A model generated the notes under the pieces. That model saw only the letters and a program-made list of their open reading frames with translations. It did no database searches and was not told the DNA's origin. The position numbers and the translations under genes are program-made. From Biomaibacter acetigenes (GTDB lineage: Bacteria > Bacillota > Thermosediminibacteria > Thermosediminibacterales > Tepidanaerobacteraceae), in the NCBI RefSeq assembly GCF_003691585.1, contig NZ_CP033169.1, positions 1,612,001 through 1,676,000 on the forward strand: 64,000 nt of DNA, read 5' to 3'. This document shows, piece by piece, positions 16,437 to 26,040 of the stretch. How positions within the stretch are numbered: the stretch's first letter is position 1; each line of letters opens with the position of its first letter.

Positions 16437-17623
16437 TACCACACCTCCCAATTAATAGTACAGTTTAGACTAGCGGCTGAAGTGGCATAATTGTGAAATA
16501 CAATAACGATATTTGAACCATTTATATAAACATCATCTATACCTATAGGTGATGCGCCTGTAACACCTTTGCCTGGCCCGGTGGAAGGATTGCCTACAGC
16601 TATACAACCAAGCAGTTCCCTACTCCAAGCACCACCCCTCCAATCAGTCGATGTAACTGTGCCTGTAACAAGTGATTTCATATTATCTGTGCCAAAAAAT
16701 ACCATTATACCAAGGTCACTACTACTAGGATTAATTACAAGATGTCCATGTTTATATGTTCCGCCTAAAGCTATAGTCTTTGTGAGTGTAGAACTCGCTG
16801 CTATTGAATCTGTATATGCGACGTTGCCATAGGCTTTTGTGTTATTCATTTTCTCAGCCAATAAGGCATTAACCTCAGATTCTGTATAATACCTTCCATC
16901 GTGATCACTTGAAGTCTTATGGGTATTAAGATTCGTTTGAACCGCATCTACAGTAGATTTTATAGCTATATCATCAGATGCAGCTGGTGCAGCCACCTTC
17001 GCTCTACCTGAAGCATCACGAGCCATCAAAGTAGAAGCAGTCGCCGCATTTGTTGCGCCATGAGCAGTTGAAGTTAGAGCAGCATGAGTATTCAAATTCG
17101 TTTGTACTGCATCTACAGTGTCTTTCCTTGCTATATCATCAGATGCCAAAGGAGCAGCTACTTTAGCCCGACCGTTTACATCACGCATCATAATCTTAGA
17201 AGCGGTTGCAGCTGAAGTAGCCCCATGCGGCGCAGTTTCGGCCAAATGCGTAGCAAGGTCGCTGGCCAGGGCCAGGTCCGGGTCGTGGGCTTCATTGCCG
17301 TGCACCGATGGTACAAAACTGGCCGGCTTGCCGTCGATGTCACCCCACTTCACGGCGCCCACTTTCTGCCAGGCCGTGCCGGTATCACGGTAGATTATCT
17401 GTGTATCGGTGGCCACATACAGCCTGCCGGCGGTGCTGGGAGCGGGCTTATCTGCGTCCAGACCGGCCTGGATGGAAGGGACGCCGCTAGAATTGATTAT
17501 ACGCTTGGCTACTTCCTGGTCTAGCTTATCCCAGTTGGCTCCAAAATTGTTTACAAGGGTATCGTCAATATAGTCAGTAGCCTCGGCCTTATTTAATTGC
17601 AAATTCGGCGTTATAGTAGCCAA
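16436..17623 (-). CDS. Tail fibre protein with tandem repeats
   Basis: 395 residues, TTG start after GGAGGTGAAG. An N-terminal LNKAEATDYI-type segment is followed by two tandem copies of about 50 residues (VNGRAKVAAPLASDDIA / ASGRAKVAAPAASDDIA), a DHDGRYYTESEV motif typical of phage fibre necks, and a C-terminal beta-rich tip. Presumed host-receptor recognition protein. Confidence 0.8.
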   Translation of the reverse strand: MATITPNLQLNKAEATDYIDDTLVNNFGANWDKLDQEVAKRIINSSGVPSIQAGLDADKPAPSTAGRLYVATDTQIIYRDTGTAWQKVGAVKWGDIDGKPASFVPSVHGNEAHDPDLALASDLATHLAETAPHGATSAATASKIMMRDVNGRAKVAAPLASDDIARKDTVDAVQTNLNTHAALTSTAHGATNAATASTLMARDASGRAKVAAPAASDDIAIKSTVDAVQTNLNTHKTSSDHDGRYYTESEVNALLAEKMNNTKAYGNVAYTDSIAASSTLTKTIALGGTYKHGHLVINPSSSDLGIMVFFGTDNMKSLVTGTVTSTDWRGGAWSRELLGCIAVGNPSTGPGKGVTGASPIGIDDVYINGSNIVIVFHNYATSAASLNCTINWEVW

Positions 17624-17636
17624 AAGACTTCACCTC

Positions 17637-18212
17637 CTATGTCATGGGAGTATAAGTGACCCACCTGATCGTTTTACCAGTCAGAGAACCAATAGTCTTA
17701 TGCACATCCATCACCTGGTTTCGATGTATGCTCACAGTGATAACTGCATGGTCAGGTTTCATGAAATTGCAGATTTGCTCCACCAGTGGAAGGTATTGCA
17801 GAGTGTCTTCACCATAAGGGTAATTAGAAAGCATGACTGATACGTATCTCTTTTCGTCGTCACTCAAACTCTGGCCATTCCTATATGCCTCCGGCCACGC
17901 TTCTTTAATTGCTATAACCTCAATACCGGTAAACTCCTTTACGCTCTTGATAATTCCGATTGCGGTGCCTCCATACTTATATAGCGTGATAAGAGAATTC
18001 AGAAGTCGCTTTTTGTCTATTTGCCAGTTTTGTTTCCATCCAAGTGCTTTAAGCCATCTTTCAACGTCCTGTGGAGATAACTTTTCGATGACAAAAAGGT
18101 CTTTTAAGTCTTTCCTCTGGCCCCCAATTCCTTTATCCAAAACATCGACTAACCTTTTTAGCTCCTCATCCCCCTCCAGAAGAGTCATGGGCATTGCGTC
18201 TTTAAACGACAT
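17637..18212 (-). CDS. Baseplate protein, P2 gpI family
   Basis: 191 residues. N-terminal DEELKRLVDVLDK and a central WQIDKKRLLNSLITLYKYGGTA, typical of tail protein I, which connects gpJ to the fibres in contractile-tailed phages. It overlaps the gpJ gene by 11 bp. Confidence 0.8.
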   Translation of the reverse strand: MSFKDAMPMTLLEGDEELKRLVDVLDKGIGGQRKDLKDLFVIEKLSPQDVERWLKALGWKQNWQIDKKRLLNSLITLYKYGGTAIGIIKSVKEFTGIEVIAIKEAWPEAYRNGQSLSDDEKRYVSVMLSNYPYGEDTLQYLPLVEQICNFMKPDHAVITVSIHRNQVMDVHKTIGSLTGKTIRWVTYTPMT

Positions 18213-19605
18213 TTACTGTCACCGTCCCAAGGGCCGGTATTTCGGTGGGCTGGGGTGTTACGTCACCGCCAGGGCTCGTGAAGCTAATGTTTGCCACACC
18301 AGGGACGTTCATGATCCAGGAAGTGAGCTTGGCAAGATAAATAGGTTTACCAAAGTCTATCGCCCAGGATCCATCCGATTCTTTTCTGGAATAACTGAAG
18401 AAATCGGTTATTGCCTGCTGGACTGCCACCTGAACATCAGAAGCCGAATAGCCCTGTGTCACAGTGACGGTGCAACTCACATTGACAGTAAGATAGGTTG
18501 GAGGCAATACATCAACAGCCACGGTTAGAACCGTTGGTCGGTTGACCGTAACCTCTTGCATCACTTCATCCAAAAGGGCTTGGGATGGAGTTCCCCCACC
18601 TTCCGGCACCACATAGATTTTTACGGTTAAAGCGGGTATTGTTGCGTCATCGTTCTTATTCTGAACCAATACCCGTGCCACACCCGCGACCGACCCAGCC
18701 ACCTGTGCGAAGTCATTCCTGGTCACGCATCTTGTACTGCTGGAAATCCAAGCCGGAATGGCCTCCCGCATGTGGTTAATATCTTCTTGGTCTTCGCCTC
18801 CAGCAGCAGGGCTGGCGTTGGTCACTCTGACGTCAGCCAGGTAGCCGCTGCCGTCGTAGAGGACGGTCTCAACCGTATTGATAGCACCAACGGGAACGTT
18901 ACCCTCCTTGCCCCTGGTAATCTTATATTCTACTTGAATCGTTGCACCCTGGGCAGGAGCTTTTCCGTTTACGCCATCGCCGAAAATCACCAAAATTGTT
19001 CCATCTTCCTGTAGCTCTGCGACATAGTGTGTATCGGTGCTCCCGCTTAGCAGAAAATCGCGTACCCTGGACCACTCCTGGCCATCTACTAGAACTCGCA
19101 AGCTATCCAGCCATACCGGGCCGTAGGAAGTCTGGTAAACCTGGCTCGGTTCGCCGGTTCCGGTGAAGATATCTTCCTTTTCTTCTACCTGCTTTGCGAG
19201 CACGTTCACGATGGTCTGCCCAGCGGGAATAACCGCCGCCATGGTAGTCATAAATGGAATGGGGTTTGGCCCGGGCGTGCTGGCCTTAGTCCCTATAGGA
19301 ATGGCTATGTCAACGCTGGTAGGTTCCTGCACCGAAAAAGTCAGAGTTACTTCGGCTGGCCTGGCCGATTGGACTTCGTATCCGACAAGCCTTGCCCACC
19401 GCAGGAGGCTTTCATATTTTGTAGTCGTATCCGGAAAGAGCTCATCTTCTACCGCATCCAGCCGGTATTCCTGCTTCTCGATCTGGTCTGCCAGACACTC
19501 CAGCAGGATATTTCCGATATGCCTGGCCTCTGTATTCCAGTTGGGCCATCGCTGTTTCACGAATTGCTTTAGTTCCGTAAGAATTTCATCATATGTTCTG
19601 CTCAC
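18202..19605 (-). CDS. Baseplate wedge protein, gpJ family
   Basis: 467 residues, GTG start after GGAGGAGGCGTGTAA. It has the features of baseplate J-like proteins: early region with ADQIEKQEYRLDAVEDELFPDTT, a YLADVRVTNASPAAGGEDQE segment and a C-terminal ITDFFSYSRKES region. It forms the baseplate wedge together with gp25/gpW and gpI. Confidence 0.9.
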   Translation of the reverse strand: MSRTYDEILTELKQFVKQRWPNWNTEARHIGNILLECLADQIEKQEYRLDAVEDELFPDTTTKYESLLRWARLVGYEVQSARPAEVTLTFSVQEPTSVDIAIPIGTKASTPGPNPIPFMTTMAAVIPAGQTIVNVLAKQVEEKEDIFTGTGEPSQVYQTSYGPVWLDSLRVLVDGQEWSRVRDFLLSGSTDTHYVAELQEDGTILVIFGDGVNGKAPAQGATIQVEYKITRGKEGNVPVGAINTVETVLYDGSGYLADVRVTNASPAAGGEDQEDINHMREAIPAWISSSTRCVTRNDFAQVAGSVAGVARVLVQNKNDDATIPALTVKIYVVPEGGGTPSQALLDEVMQEVTVNRPTVLTVAVDVLPPTYLTVNVSCTVTVTQGYSASDVQVAVQQAITDFFSYSRKESDGSWAIDFGKPIYLAKLTSWIMNVPGVANISFTSPGGDVTPQPTEIPALGTVTVNVV

Positions 19606-19974
19606 TTACACGCCTCCTCCCAATGTGACTTCTGTTTCCCTTGTTTCTTTTAATCCGATCTCTGGGGAGCTCCATATAATCTTAACCCGATAAGATGAGC
19701 TATCATAGTCATATGTGGTCGTTACTTCCTCAACCTTTGCCCGTGGTTCCCAGTTCTCTATATCGTATTTTACTAAACCGGATATTGTAGCTTCTAAATC
19801 CGGCCCCGGATTATTGAATACCAAAAGTGCTGCATAATTTCCGAATTCCGGTATTCGCTGATGTTCCCCTGGTATTGTTGTCAAAATTACACGAATAGCA
19901 GCGGCTATCTCTTCGACTACGTTGGCAGGATACTGGAAAGCTCCGTCTCCTCTATGTTGTAGCGGATATAACAC
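19606..19974 (-). CDS. Baseplate protein, gp25/gpW (lysozyme-like) family
   Basis: 122 residues from a GTG start preceded by GGAGGTGA; a longer frame to 20043 overlaps the spike gene and lacks a site. The segment VVEEIAAAIRVILTT IPGEHQRIPEFG is the conserved gp25-type helix and loop. Part of the contractile baseplate wedge. Confidence 0.85.
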   Translation of the reverse strand: MLYPLQHRGDGAFQYPANVVEEIAAAIRVILTTIPGEHQRIPEFGNYAALLVFNNPGPDLEATISGLVKYDIENWEPRAKVEEVTTTYDYDSSSYRVKIIWSSPEIGLKETRETEVTLGGGV

Positions 19975-19978
19975 GACC

Positions 19979-20350
19979 TCACCTCCAGAAGCCGCACCAG
20001 AGCGGTTTATCCGGGTCTCCACCCTCGAATTCAACCCAGACACCGGTTCCAGTCGGTATTTCCCAAGAAGAAGGGTCTACGCCAATAATTTTCGGAAGTA
20101 TTTCCCTTATAAAAGTGCTTCCCTCCATTGTTTCCCAGTCTAGTTGCAGTTTCCCGCCACCAATATCAATGCCTACAAACTGTGGTGGCAGCACCGGATA
20201 AGCCCAGTTTTCAATAGTCTTAAAACCAAAAAGAGCGGGTACCTGCACCTTTACCCGCCCCTTCCCTTCCGGGTCTTTGCCCACCACTACAATCCCTCGG
20301 TACTTTCCATATATTTTCGGCTTTAGTTCAGGTAAGCGGTAACCGTCCAT
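19979..20350 (-). CDS. Baseplate spike/hub protein, gp5/VgrG OB-fold type
   Basis: 123 residues with the OB-fold pattern of phage spike proteins: YRGIVVVGKDPEGKGRVKVQVPALFG, then GTGVWVEFEGGDPDKPLWCGFW at the C-terminus. It begins inside the 3' end of the gpD-like gene (28-bp overlap). Confidence 0.85.
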   Translation of the reverse strand: MDGYRLPELKPKIYGKYRGIVVVGKDPEGKGRVKVQVPALFGFKTIENWAYPVLPPQFVGIDIGGGKLQLDWETMEGSTFIREILPKIIGVDPSSWEIPTGTGVWVEFEGGDPDKPLWCGFWR

Positions 20351-21126
20351 GCCTCATGCCTCACTTCGTGCACACATTTTGTTACTCTGTACTTACTCCC
20401 GTCTGGTAATATGACATTACACCCTGCACGTATGCCAGGCTGCCCAATGCAGATGAGTCTACCTTTGGATTCTGCTGCCGCCAAACGTTGCAAATAGTCC
20501 CGGGCCTCTGCCGGACTATGGAACACTTCAGCAACTCTTGTTTCCACGCCATCCCCTACGGATACCTCAAAAGCTTTGCCGTCCGGGGTAAATCCTGCCG
20601 CCATGTACTTTCTGCCCACCGTCGAAGCTGGAGTTGCTTTTATAATTTGATTTATCTTCACGTCTGACTGGGCTGCGATATTAATATTCCCTTCGCTGTC
20701 CCGCCAGACTGGTATATTCCCTGCTAAACGGTATAAAAAAGCGATATCGCTTTCATTTTGGGCATAGGTCCTATCTCCGCCGCTGACCACTATATTCCCC
20801 GCCTTCTCTCCATTCTTGTTCAGAAGCCGCGCTATCGCTGCCTGGCGAGGACCGGGGTAGATGGCCTGCTTCTTAGCTTGCCACTCTCTCCCGAACTCAA
20901 GAGCAAAAACTTCTATCCGTTCCCCCTGGCGCGGCCGCCAAACCGTGTAGTTTGTCACCTTCTGCAGGTTTCCGGGAATCCCGAATGCAACGCTTATCTT
21001 ATCCCCTTCTTTGAACTTAATTTTTGCTTCGCCATCCCAGTATAATGTGAGCCCGCCGATTTCTTTGAGCCCCGTCTCCCATATAAGTGCGATGGGAGCT
21101 ACTTGTACGCCTTCGACCATTATCAT
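20323..21126 (-). CDS. Baseplate hub protein, gpD / late control D family
   Basis: 267 residues. DISFLYRLAGN-like segment (ESDIAFLYRLAG) and overall layout fit P2 gpD/XkdQ-type hub proteins that sit between tail tube and spike. ATGA overlap with the LysM gene upstream. Confidence 0.85.
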   Translation of the reverse strand: MIMVEGVQVAPIALIWETGLKEIGGLTLYWDGEAKIKFKEGDKISVAFGIPGNLQKVTNYTVWRPRQGERIEVFALEFGREWQAKKQAIYPGPRQAAIARLLNKNGEKAGNIVVSGGDRTYAQNESDIAFLYRLAGNIPVWRDSEGNINIAAQSDVKINQIIKATPASTVGRKYMAAGFTPDGKAFEVSVGDGVETRVAEVFHSPAEARDYLQRLAAAESKGRLICIGQPGIRAGCNVILPDGSKYRVTKCVHEVRHEAWTVTAYLN

Positions 21127-21341
21127 TGTTCAATCACCTGCAAGACATCATTATAATCAGGGATAAGTATAACTGTCCCCGACCTGGGCTCCTGTGTGGG
21201 ATCGTCAATCCCATTTGCGGATGCAATGGCCCACCAGAGATGTGGATTGCCTAGAAACCTGTTGGCCAGGCTGCACCAGGTATCTCCACTTTCGACAGAA
21301 TATTTCTGTCCTCTGCCGTATAACTCTAATCTGTGCAACAT
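21123..21341 (-). CDS. LysM tail protein, gpX family
   Basis: 72 residues, start ATG after AAAAGGTGATAAT. One LysM-type module (YSVESGDTWCSLANRFLGNP ... IPDYNDV). P2 gpX and XkdP-like proteins of this type act in baseplate or hub assembly. Confidence 0.85.
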   Translation of the reverse strand: MLHRLELYGRGQKYSVESGDTWCSLANRFLGNPHLWWAIASANGIDDPTQEPRSGTVILIPDYNDVLQVIEQ

Positions 21342-21375
21342 ATTATCACCTTTTATCATTTAACTTTTTCAAAAA

Positions 21376-21891
21376 CTATCTGACTGTAATGCGTTGAATT
21401 TTAATATTCTGTTTTGCTTTGGCCTTATTTGTCTTTGCTGCCGGTTTTGGTTGAGCAGGCGGAACTGGAGTTCCGTAATCCACCGTAGCCTGGACTTCCA
21501 CCGTCAGATCCTTGGGCTTTAGAGCCGGTGTCCATGCGCTGTATGTCACTTTCCATTTTTGTATACGTATGGGCATTTGAAAGCCGCCAATAGCTAAAAA
21601 AGCCTTTGGCGGGGTATTATTGGGCTTTACAGGAAGTGCAAGAGAGCGAATAAACTCAACCTGAACAGCTATGTCGTTTACATTCCCCTGCGCAATAAAC
21701 CGGCACTCAAATTTAATCTGACGTGAACCTCCGTATTTGAAGCGCAAAGGCGGGGCTATTGCCCCGCTTACTTCAGGCTCCTCATATTCTGCTGTTTTTT
21801 CATCTTCGAGCGTATGAGGGTTTGACAAAAATTGTATTGTTTTACCTGTATCCATGCGGGATAACATCGCTCGTACTGGTTTCTTTATCAT
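21376..21891 (-). CDS. Contractile-tail tube-initiator/CIS tube-type protein
   Basis: 171 residues. The start (MDTGKTIQFLSNPHTL), the YGGSRQIKFECRFI segment and the later WKVTYSAWTPALKP resemble the N-terminal domain of contractile injection tube proteins and XkdP-like proteins, here without a LysM module (which is a separate gene downstream). Overlaps the tape measure gene by 4 bp. Confidence 0.65.
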   Translation of the reverse strand: MIKKPVRAMLSRMDTGKTIQFLSNPHTLEDEKTAEYEEPEVSGAIAPPLRFKYGGSRQIKFECRFIAQGNVNDIAVQVEFIRSLALPVKPNNTPPKAFLAIGGFQMPIRIQKWKVTYSAWTPALKPKDLTVEVQATVDYGTPVPPAQPKPAAKTNKAKAKQNIKIQRITVR

Positions 21892-24611
21892 GCCGGCACC
21901 ACCCGCCTTACTTTGGCATCTTCAATGAACTCTATCACAGTTTCAGCTATTGTCCGGCCATCAAGCACGATTTTGATCGGCTGTCTCACAATCACTTGAT
22001 GTGTAACCGCAGTAGCCGCCTCGCTGCGTTCCTGCTTTACCCTCGTAGATATGACGGGTGCAGCAGATAATGTTCCAGTAGCGATGGGTGCTATCGGTGC
22101 CGGTGAGGTAGGTGAAGAATACACTACTCCCATTCTAACCTGTGGCTCTGCGGAAAGCCCGGAAAGACGCCTGAAATCAGCATCCAACTGCTGCACTGTT
22201 GCCTGAGAGGCCTCGGTAATGTTTGTTAGTGCCCGTTCGATATACGATGGAGAATGTATGCCCAATCCGGCCTTGAAGCCTTCCCAGAGGTTGCTGGCAG
22301 CGGTTTTTGCAGCTTTCCAGAAGTCATTAATTTTGCCTGTTATAGTGTTGATGACGCTCTGCAGTATCTCCCATACCTTCCCCGGCAACCCCGCGATAGT
22401 ATCGATTATCCCGTGGACAATATTAGAGCCGGCCCGATATGCAGCATGCCATAGGGAGGATCCTACAGAGACCACCGTATTGACAAGGCTAATCAGAAAT
22501 GTCCAGGCCCGACCTGGCAGGCTGGCGAAAAACCCAACTACCGCATCGATGCCCTGGCCGATGATCTGGGTGGCTGTTGTACTGATCTGGTTCCACCATA
22601 TCGGGATTTGTGTTGCCAGATTGGTTACGAAATCTATAACTCTTCCAGGCAATCTGGCAAAAAAATTAACAACTGCTTGAATCCCCTGCCACGCTATTCG
22701 AATCATAAACCCAATTCCATACCCAATCCAGTATGGAATATCGTGCAGGAACAGCTTTCCGAGGAATCCAGGGATTTGTCTGACAAATGCTGCAATTGCC
22801 CCGGGGATAGCAGCGAACTTTCCCTTAATGAAATCAATTCCTGCTGCAATGCTGGGCCAGATTCCTCTGAAGAAACCCTTGACCTTATCCCAGTTTCGCC
22901 ATACTAAAAATGCTACACCAGCCAGAGCTGTTGCAGCAATGATAATAATACCTATTGGGTTCGCATTTAAAGCTGCATTGAGCACCCACTGTGCTCCTGC
23001 CCATGCTTGGGTTGCACCTCGCACCACCAGCATGGTCGCAGAATACGCAAGAGCCGCCGCTCTGGCTCCCAGAATCGCAATTTGTGCACCTACAAATGTC
23101 CCTTTAAGAATTGTAAGCCCCGTAATAAAAGATGGAATCATTGACACTACCATAAAACCGGTTCCAGCAAATAACGCCAGGGCCGACCCGCCTACCAGCG
23201 CCCATGCCGCCGCCTTCTGCAATCCTTCAGGCATGCGGTTGAAGATGTCGACAGCCTTTTCAACTATTCCGGCGACTCGTGAAACGGTCGGCGCCAGTGT
23301 GTTGCCTATTGTCAAGCCAACGGCTTCCACCGACCCTCGCAACTGCTCCATTGCTCCGTTGAATCCACTCATCTGAACTGCAGCCGCCTGCTGCGCTGCT
23401 CCGGCACTGCCTTCAAGTTTCTCCTGCCAGTATTCCAGAGCGTCAGCCCCCTGTAATGTTACCTCTTTACCGTCGATCATGGCCTTTGCCTGGGCGCTCA
23501 AACCAGCAGCAACGGCCCGGATGCCATCAGTGCCAAAAACAGTAGCCAGGACATAATCCCGGAAAGCATTCGTTCCCTGCGCCGCCGCCTGTGCAAGACC
23601 CGCTGCCTGATCTTTTGTTAACCCATAGGTCTGAGCCAGTGCCTTCATGGTGTCCTCATTGGCATCAGCAAACGAGGCGAACTGGTTTACCAGTTTTCCC
23701 GCTGCCGCAAAAGATAACTCAAATTCCCGGATGATTTGCGGCCACGGCTTCATGTTGCCCTGGGCATCACGGAGATTGATGCCTAGAACGTCCATGATGT
23801 TGGCTGCCTCGGATGTTGGCGCCGTCAAATGCATTAATGCCGTCCTCAAAGATGTGGCTGCATCCTGTGCTGACCCGATGACGTTCCTTGCAGCCATCAG
23901 TCCGGACATGGTTGCTTCTAATGACTGTCCGACTTGCCCCGCCACTCCAGCAACGGAACCAAGTGCCACATCGAATTCATTAGCCTTCAGCATTGAATTC
24001 TGTATGGCAGCAGTGAACACATCTGATATATGCGCTGCATCGCTCATTTGCATTCTAAAACCTTGAACAGACGCTACAATCGCCCTTGTGGCTTCGGGCA
24101 GCTGGATAGCTCCTGCCGCTGCGAAATCTGCAATCGGCCTAAGTAACGCCTTTATGTCTTCTGTTGCCGAAACACCTGCTGAGGCTATCTCGTATATTGC
24201 TCCTGCTGCTTCTTTGGCAGAGAACTTGGTATCCGCTCCCACCTGTATGGCGTATTTACTCAGGTCCTTAAATTGCCCCTCCGTCCATCTAGCCACAGAC
24301 CTGGCATTCAGCATTTCCTGCTCGAAATCCCCGAAACTCTTTACAGACAATCCTGCGGCGGCTATTCCTGCAGCTCCTATTCCGGCCAGGGCCATGCCAG
24401 TGCCTCGGAGGGCAGCCTGCACTCTTGCGTCACCCAAAGCCCCCAGCTTCGGTTCCAATGCATCAAGACTGGCTTTGGTTTTGTAATACATCTCCTCAGC
24501 GTCGGCAGTGACGTTTTTCATTGATTTGTCTATTCTCTGCAGGCCTAGGGTAGCATCATCCTGTACAAAGAAATGAAATCCTAGACCCATCAAATTGAAA
24601 TTCAGTGCCAT
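21888..24611 (-). CDS. Tape measure protein (TP901 type)
   Basis: 907 residues. The N-terminal region has the TP901 pattern (SKEAAGAIYEIASAGVSATE, FDVALGSVAGVAG), followed by several hydrophobic segments and Trp-rich repeats (VVNFFARLPGRV, VVGFFASLPGRA). It sets tail length and lies inside the tube. The gene starts 3 bp before the stop of the frameshifted chaperone extension. Confidence 0.93.
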   Translation of the reverse strand: MALNFNLMGLGFHFFVQDDATLGLQRIDKSMKNVTADAEEMYYKTKASLDALEPKLGALGDARVQAALRGTGMALAGIGAAGIAAAGLSVKSFGDFEQEMLNARSVARWTEGQFKDLSKYAIQVGADTKFSAKEAAGAIYEIASAGVSATEDIKALLRPIADFAAAGAIQLPEATRAIVASVQGFRMQMSDAAHISDVFTAAIQNSMLKANEFDVALGSVAGVAGQVGQSLEATMSGLMAARNVIGSAQDAATSLRTALMHLTAPTSEAANIMDVLGINLRDAQGNMKPWPQIIREFELSFAAAGKLVNQFASFADANEDTMKALAQTYGLTKDQAAGLAQAAAQGTNAFRDYVLATVFGTDGIRAVAAGLSAQAKAMIDGKEVTLQGADALEYWQEKLEGSAGAAQQAAAVQMSGFNGAMEQLRGSVEAVGLTIGNTLAPTVSRVAGIVEKAVDIFNRMPEGLQKAAAWALVGGSALALFAGTGFMVVSMIPSFITGLTILKGTFVGAQIAILGARAAALAYSATMLVVRGATQAWAGAQWVLNAALNANPIGIIIIAATALAGVAFLVWRNWDKVKGFFRGIWPSIAAGIDFIKGKFAAIPGAIAAFVRQIPGFLGKLFLHDIPYWIGYGIGFMIRIAWQGIQAVVNFFARLPGRVIDFVTNLATQIPIWWNQISTTATQIIGQGIDAVVGFFASLPGRAWTFLISLVNTVVSVGSSLWHAAYRAGSNIVHGIIDTIAGLPGKVWEILQSVINTITGKINDFWKAAKTAASNLWEGFKAGLGIHSPSYIERALTNITEASQATVQQLDADFRRLSGLSAEPQVRMGVVYSSPTSPAPIAPIATGTLSAAPVISTRVKQERSEAATAVTHQVIVRQPIKIVLDGRTIAETVIEFIEDAKVRRVVPA

Positions 24612-24614
24612 GCG

Positions 24615-24832
24615 CTACCCTCCTTTCAAGGCATCATATTCTTTTTGCAGCCGTTCCATCAGCCGCTCGTATAGTCGAAGTCTCCACCGCACCGGCATCC
24701 GCATAATCTCAGAAAATGGCTGCCCCAGGCCGCTGCCCATGGTGATATACATCAGCCAGAATATTTGCTCCTGGAGGGCCTCAGGGGAGGTGGAACAGAG
24801 AAAATCTACCGCCTGCTCCTCCCCGTCGGCAA
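24615..24832 (-). CDS. Second part of the tail assembly chaperone, reached by -1 frameshift
   Basis: About 72 residues in the -1 frame relative to the chaperone gene, without its own ATG or ribosome-binding site. The sequence (EALQEQIFWLMYITMGSG ... LYERLMERLQKEYDALK) is clearly protein-like and ends right at the tape measure start. The two frames overlap at a U_UUU_UUG slippery heptamer (24833-24839), so translation as a gene-fusion product (G-T type) is expected. Confidence 0.75.
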
Positions 24833-25540
24833 CAAAAAACCCTGCCCTGCCATGGGCAGGTCCATATCAAATGCATTCCAGCACTCAGGGCACTCCACAG
24901 TTATCGCAGTGTCTATCCCGCATTCTTTTGCCTCCACTTCTCCCCTAAAGGCTGCCGCATCTGAGGCAGGCAGCTCTGCAAAAGCCTTGCGGGTAACCAT
25001 TTTTTCTCCTTCAATCTCCACCACCCGGAGCAGCATAATAGAAGTCATCAGGGCATCCGGATGATCCCGACGCATAGTTGCCATTTTTTGTTCATCTTTC
25101 CCCCGGAGCATCCGCCAATTTATCACCTTGCCCGATTTAGGCAGGGTAAACGTAAATGTATGCTCCGGCTTTGCATGCTCCGGATCTTCAAGGTATTTAA
25201 TCTTCAGGTCGCCCAGGTTTTCTTCCCATTCAAACCTGGCATTGCACCGCGGGCAGGTCACCCGGAAGACAAATGCATCGCCGTATGTTATCCTGCGTAG
25301 CTGGAGCAGAGCAAATACTCTGTCCCCCACCAGCATATTCATTACGTCCACACCTGGAGTGAGAAGGCAGGCCTGCAGGACCTTGTTGATGGCTTCCCAC
25401 TCCCGGCCCTGCCGTCGGTTCAACAGCATATCCTCTTCGGCGGTAGTCATCTCCCGCAGTTCGCCTTCCCACCTTCCGGGGAAAAGAAAAACACCTGGCT
25501 TTATTTCTGCTTCAGCCAGGGTCTTGGGTAATTCAGTCAC
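24806..25540 (-). CDS. Tail assembly/baseplate hub chaperone, T4 gp26-like, with zinc ribbon
   Basis: 244 residues. Two CPxC pairs (CPRC near residue 85 and CPEC near 223) make a zinc ribbon, and DAFVFRVTCPRC is typical of the T4 gp26-like hub chaperone family. Its place between tube and tape measure is that of the tail assembly chaperone G. Its last codons contain the slippery sequence for the downstream -1 frame. Confidence 0.8.
   Translation of the reverse strand: MTELPKTLAEAEIKPGVFLFPGRWEGELREMTTAEEDMLLNRRQGREWEAINKVLQACLLTPGVDVMNMLVGDRVFALLQLRRITYGDAFVFRVTCPRCNARFEWEENLGDLKIKYLEDPEHAKPEHTFTFTLPKSGKVINWRMLRGKDEQKMATMRRDHPDALMTSIMLLRVVEIEGEKMVTRKAFAELPASDAAAFRGEVEAKECGIDTAITVECPECWNAFDMDLPMAGQGFLLPTGRSRR
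24833..24839 (-). other. Programmed -1 frameshift heptamer
   Basis: On the minus strand T_TTT_TTG in the zero frame, six codons and the stop before the end of the chaperone gene. It fits X_XXY_YYZ, and a -1 slip continues into the 72-residue extension ending at 24615. Confidence 0.7.
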
Positions 25541-25568
25541 TCTAATCCCTCCCTAATAAAATAAATAA

Positions 25569-26024
25569 TCATGCTGGTTCAAAGTAATCGATAGCAAGAG
25601 TTAGCTTGCGAATTGTTTTTTCTTCAGAGGTGCTATCCCATTCACCAGCCACAAAATCCGTTGGCCACGCACCATATACATTCCACCGCTGGACCTCTCT
25701 ACCGGCTCTATCCAGTTGTATGATTGACAGATTGCGCTTATATTCGTCCGGTTCTGCACCTCCTGTTTCCTGTGATGCATCAATGACCTGCCGGAACCAC
25801 TCATATGTTTCAAGATTCTTTGTCGCACCATATTCGAGAGTAATATCACTATAATTTCCGAATCCTGGACTTTTATCGGGCAATAATCCTCCACCTTCAC
25901 GGTGTTCGATTTTCCCTACCGAGCCCTTTAACTCGCTGCATTTCTGAAATCCCGTTTGGGTTATTCCGTCTATTTCCACCAGAAATTTGAAGCGGTCAAA
26001 ATAACTCCGTGCCTTACCGGCCAT
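25569..26024 (-). CDS. Tail tube protein
   Basis: 151 residues; ARSYFDRFKFLVEIDGITQTGFQK and the later EYGATKNLETYEWFRQV segment are typical of T4 gp19/XkdM-type contractile tail tube proteins. Strong GGGAGGTGATCTAA site. Directly follows the sheath gene. Confidence 0.9.
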   Translation of the reverse strand: MAGKARSYFDRFKFLVEIDGITQTGFQKCSELKGSVGKIEHREGGGLLPDKSPGFGNYSDITLEYGATKNLETYEWFRQVIDASQETGGAEPDEYKRNLSIIQLDRAGREVQRWNVYGAWPTDFVAGEWDSTSEEKTIRKLTLAIDYFEPA

Positions 26025-26040
26025 TTAGATCACCTCCCAT

